A stretch of 64,000 bases of DNA from Planctomycetota bacterium (GTDB lineage: Bacteria; Planctomycetota; UBA1135; UBA2386). The notes below the pieces were generated by a model that ran no database searches, had not been told where the DNA came from, and worked only from the letters and a program-made list of their open reading frames with translations. Of the stretch, positions 61,901-64,000 are shown piece by piece (position 1 is the stretch's first letter; every line of letters starts with the position of its first letter). Where the stretch lies: positions 1 through 64,000 of the forward strand of contig JADLFX010000013.1 in NCBI GenBank assembly GCA_020849665.1. The letters run 5' to 3'. Both the position numbers and the translations under genes were made by a program.

Positions 61901-62930
61901 CCGCGACGTGCAGCCGTGCGTGGCGCACGCCGGCGGGCGCGTCGAAGACCTTGCGCAGCAACGGGGCGGGCGCCGCGTCGGCGCCGCGCACGCCGTGCGA
62001 CACCAGGTCGCCGTCCACCAGGAAGCGCGTCGACCACGCCTCGGTCTCGATCGAATCGCTGGCCCGGACCGCCGCGCCCGCGGAGACCACCCGGTCGCCC
62101 TGCAGGACCTCGAGTTCGGCCAGCGCCACGCCGTGCTCGCCGGCGCGCCGCGCCCGCTGGCGCAGCGTGGTGAGCTCGACCCGGCGCGCGCGGGCGCGCG
62201 GGAAGCGCAGCGTCACGGCCTGCGTGCCGGGGCCGGGCTCGTCCGCCGCGCCGCGATCCACGACCACCACGGCCGCTGCGCCGTCCTCCCCCGCGAGGGC
62301 CACGCGGTAGCGGAGCGGGAAGAGGAAGCCCGGCGTGTCGCGCCAGTCGTACGGGCGGGCCGGGTGCAGGCGCACCCCGTCGACTTCGATCGCACGCCCA
62401 AGGTCGAGGCTGAGGCGATGCTCCCGCTCCACCTCCCGGCGCAGCTCGCTGTGGTAGCCGTTGCGGGCCGCCTGCAGCGGCGGGGCGGCCTCCGGATCGC
62501 CGATCCACTGCGCGCTCCAGTCGGCCGGGTCGAGCAGGCCCATGGTCCACGTCGCGGTCGCACTCCAGGGCGACGGCACGCCCCCGGCGTCGAAGGTGCG
62601 CACCCGCCAGAAGCAGCGCTGGCGCGAGCGCAGGGGCGCGCCGCCGTACTCGACGGGTGCGCCGCCCGACCAGGCGATGCGCCCGGAGTCCCACAGGTCC
62701 CCGCTGCCGCGGGCCAGCTCCTCGGCGCTGCCCGCCACGAGCACCTGCGCGCCCGTGGGTGCCGCGCCGCGGCGCGCATCCACGGCGACGAACGCCAATC
62801 GCGGCCGGAGCGCGTCGACGCAGCCGGGATCGACCCGGCCCTCCACGCGCAAGTGCACCGGGGGGCCGGCCTGGGCACGAACCGGAACGGTCGCAGCGAC
62901 GGCCAGGAGCAGGGCGAGGACCACGCGCAT
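58953..62930 (-). CDS. Secreted GH78 alpha-L-rhamnosidase fused to an alpha/beta-hydrolase esterase
   Basis: 1325 residues from the ATG at 62930 (signal peptide MRVVLALLLAVAATVPVRAQ). The first ~1050 residues follow the GH78 layout: beta-sandwich modules, a galactose-binding-like insertion (about 145-290), and the (alpha/alpha)6 barrel. The catalytic region reads PTDCPQRD650-E651-RLGWMGD and the second acid lies in TMWE929RWDGF. GH78 enzymes cut terminal alpha-L-rhamnose. A C-terminal domain (about 1080-1325) is an alpha/beta hydrolase with LLLFLHGAGERGQDN, nucleophile GLS1223MGGYGTF, and an acid/His pair in HSADDRTVP and DAGHASW. It resembles feruloyl/acetyl esterase or PHB-depolymerase-like enzymes. 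Likely deacylates and de-rhamnosylates the same polysaccharide. Confidence 0.92.
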   Translation of the reverse strand: MRVVLALLLAVAATVPVRAQAGPPVHLRVEGRVDPGCVDALRPRLAFVAVDARRGAAPTGAQVLVAGSAEELARGSGDLWDSGRIAWSGGAPVEYGGAPLRSRQRCFWRVRTFDAGGVPSPWSATATWTMGLLDPADWSAQWIGDPEAAPPLQAARNGYHSELRREVEREHRLSLDLGRAIEVDGVRLHPARPYDWRDTPGFLFPLRYRVALAGEDGAAAVVVVDRGAADEPGPGTQAVTLRFPRARARRVELTTLRQRARRAGEHGVALAELEVLQGDRVVSAGAAVRASDSIETEAWSTRFLVDGDLVSHGVRGADAAPAPLLRKVFDAPAGVRHARLHVAALGLHETRLNGAPVSPAALAPSWVDYGVRIPYQTLDVTGLLRAGRNELEVQLADGWYAGRLGMAATLVPGGPPRGIYGRQPRLLLQLELERAGGSTVRVVSDGSWSSTLQGPVRRADLLDGTELDLRRMPGPEAWRPVRVFPAPAARLVAQVEEPIVVTERVPVRARTRSPDGEWIHDFGQNLVGRVRGLVPGTPVSVTLRHGEALDAEGRLYTANLRGAPQRDILHLVPGIAATVAPPFTFHGFRYLAVPDSAPFEPLYAEVLHSDVARAGAFACSDPRLTRLWQNADWSLRGNLLGVPTDCPQRDERLGWMGDLLVFAPTAMLQRDLRALLDKWLRDVRDAQAADGRLPDFAPHPYGKDERFTGTPGWGDAGVFVPWAAYVHYGDARFLADAFPSASRWVDWIASHNPDRLWRHRRGNDYGDWLNGDSLDLPGWPRRGGEVAKELFATAFFARSAELVGRMARALGRQAEAERYARLHQDVRAAFQRAYVAADGVVQGDTQAGYALALAFDLVPPALVPRVVERMVAAIDAYGGRLSTGFHATIPLLDQLVGHGHADLAWRLLLREDVPGWLHAVNQGATTMWERWDGFVPGRGFQDAGMNSFNHYAYGAVGEWLFAHALGVRPDAGHPGFARFRVAPRLWGGVHWAQGHVDTVRGRIAVAWRRSGTAWELDLVVPPGAVADLHLPATGVDAAREGGLPLVQGRGVRVVETGPGTVRCEVQAGRYAFSTVLPAPTPARQAGPARAVQAAEFEWRRHRGPRDQELPYRLLRPRSVAEGARYPLLLFLHGAGERGQDNHRQLIHLLPTPLLQDEGRTRFPCFVVAPQCPKDQLWVEVDWSKGGAMPAGPSPALRMVLELLDRLAEELPIDLGRVYVTGLSMGGYGTFDLACRAPERFAAAVPVCGGGDPTQAERLRALPLWVFHSADDRTVPVERSRAMVEALRGLGAAPRYTEFRDAGHASWRPAYADPELWTWLFAQRRG

Positions 62931-63002
62931 GCCCCGGAGTATCCCGGCCCGGCCGCCCGCCGGCATGCCTGCACCGCGGGGAGTCGCGCGGACCGCGCGG
63001 CC

Positions 63003-64000
63003 TCAGTTCGTGGAGGTCGGGGCGCCGAGGCGGCGGGAGGCCGGAAGGTGGTTGCGCACGAGGCTCACCAGGCGCTCCCGTCCGATCGGCTTCGTCGCGT
63101 AGTCGGTGCAGCCGGCGGCCATGCATCGCTCGCGGTCGCTCTCCATCGCGTGCGCAGTCAGGGCCACGATCGGCAGGGCGAAGCCGTTGGACCTGAGCCA
63201 GCGCGTCGCGGCGCACCCGTCCAGCTCGGGCATCTGGATGTCCATCAGGATCAGGTCGTAGGGCTTGCCCTCGGCCACCGCCTGCCTGGCCCGCTCGATC
63301 GCGAGCCGGCCGTTCTCGGCGATGTCGACCTCGAGGCCGGCCTTGCGCAGGATGCTGCTGACCAGCCGCTGGTTGTCGGGGGCATCTTCGGCGTAGAGCA
63401 CGCGCCCGGTGAGTACCTGGACCGGGGCCGGCCGCGCGCCCGCCGTGGCGGGGCGGGCCTCCTGCGCTTCGCCGGCTGCGACGGAGGCGTCCGGCGCCTC
63501 CGCAGTCGTCGGCAGCCGCAGGACGAAGGTCGAGCCCTTGCCGGGCGCGCTGGTGGCCTGGATGTCTCCGCCGAGGCGTTCGCAGAGCCGCTTGCAGATC
63601 GCGAGGCCCACGCCCGTGCCGCCGTTGCGCCGCGACGTGCTGATGTCCGCCTGCCAGAAGGGCGCGAAGAGCGAGCTGAGCGCCTCCGGCTCGATGCCGA
63701 TGCCCGTGTCGCGCACCTCGATCCGCAGCCAGAGCGCACCCCGTGCATCCCGCTGGCCACCCGCCAGGACGCGCACCTCGCCCTGGGGAGTGAACTTGAT
63801 CGCGTTGCCGACCAGATGCAGCAGCATCTGGCGCAGGCGCTGCGGATCGGTGCGCACGGTGTCGGGCACCTCCGGCGTCACCTCGCAGCGCAGCTCCAGC
63901 TGCTTCTCGGCGGCGCGCGGCCCGAGGAACGCCTGCAGGTCGGCGAGCAGACGGCGCACGGAGCAGGGCTGGCACTCCACCAGCAGATCGCCCGACTCCA
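63003..64000 (-). CDS. Hybrid sensor histidine kinase, 3' part (truncated by window edge)
   Basis: About 332 codons of a longer gene, open to the window end at 64000. The visible part has the end of a dimerisation region, then a HATPase_c domain with the N box (LLHLVGNAIKFTPQGEV), G1 (VRDTGIGIEPEAL), F box (LFAPFWQADISTSRRNGGTGVGLAICKRL) and G2 (SAPGKGSTFVL). An Ala/Pro-rich linker leads to a receiver domain with the phospho-acceptor in LILMDIQMPELDG, T in ALTAHAM and K in ATKPIGRE. The H box and sensor lie outside. An in-frame GTG at 63978-63980 is not the true start. It may act by phosphorelay. Confidence 0.93.
   Translation of the reverse strand, partial: ESGDLLVECQPCSVRRLLADLQAFLGPRAAEKQLELRCEVTPEVPDTVRTDPQRLRQMLLHLVGNAIKFTPQGEVRVLAGGQRDARGALWLRIEVRDTGIGIEPEALSSLFAPFWQADISTSRRNGGTGVGLAICKRLCERLGGDIQATSAPGKGSTFVLRLPTTAEAPDASVAAGEAQEARPATAGARPAPVQVLTGRVLYAEDAPDNQRLVSSILRKAGLEVDIAENGRLAIERARQAVAEGKPYDLILMDIQMPELDGCAATRWLRSNGFALPIVALTAHAMESDRERCMAAGCTDYATKPIGRERLVSLVRNHLPASRRLGAPTSTN

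Noticed and set aside
1-64000. CRISPR array, prophage or rRNA operon
   Set aside because: I saw no regularly spaced direct repeats with unique spacers, no phage structural genes and no rRNA-like segments on either strand.

Overview
The window is very GC-rich (about 70% by eye) bacterial chromosome, densely packed, with genes on both strands and many start/stop overlaps (ATGA, GTGA, TGATG). Several features point to a Planctomycetota-like genome. A Ser/Thr kinase gene sits with a small sigma-70-like factor. A DUF4388/TPR protein and many exported proteins of unknown function are present. Three large secreted proteins share a C-terminal module of the kind seen in deep-branching planctomycetes of the Poly30/Pla163 type. 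The taxon is my inference from family recall, not from a marker-gene search. No prophage, insertion sequence, CRISPR array or rRNA operon was seen.

Layout: 0.2-3.4 kb holds a small membrane protein and a large secreted beta-propeller-like protein. 3.7-10.1 kb (minus) is a complete rod-shape operon, mreB-mreC-mreD-mrdA-rodA. 10.4-11.5 kb (minus) has a membrane coiled-coil protein coupled to a 58-residue membrane microprotein. 11.8-14.6 kb (minus) is moeA-lnt, divergent from an adaptor plus two RND permeases (14.7-22.4 kb). 22.4-25.6 kb has an arginase-family ureohydrolase and an S46 peptidase. 25.6-26.6 kb is non-coding apart from a Met-type tRNA flanked by two inverted copies of a structured repeat. 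26.6-32.4 kb holds folE, an APC permease, an NHL-type propeller, two lipoproteins (one a cytochrome c'-like protein), a GalT-like enzyme and an S41-like protease. 32.5-39.5 kb holds a DUF4388/TPR protein, a TPR-rhomboid pair, gltX, a histidine phosphatase and a tail-anchored coiled-coil protein, followed by tRNA-Ala(GGC).

39.9-46.8 kb holds a secreted polyglycine-hydrolase-like protein, then a kinase, a secreted protein and a sigma factor on the plus strand. 46.8-52.5 kb holds a serine hydrolase and a three-gene plus-strand cluster that is the most unusual part of the window. In it, a fused E1 alpha-beta 2-oxoacid dehydrogenase is followed by a lipoyl plus subunit-binding-domain protein whose catalytic domain is a left-handed beta-helix acyltransferase instead of a normal E2 core. 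The third gene is a WbmS-like polysaccharide deacetylase. I infer a lipoyl-arm-fed sugar acylation system.

52.5-57.2 kb holds a dicarboxylate/glutamate-type symporter, a peptide-type substrate-binding protein, a WaaP-like protein lacking its catalytic Asp, and a coupled methyltransferase. 57.4-64 kb holds a three-CHRD secreted protein, a GH78 rhamnosidase fused to an alpha/beta-hydrolase, and the 3' part of a hybrid histidine kinase that runs off the window.
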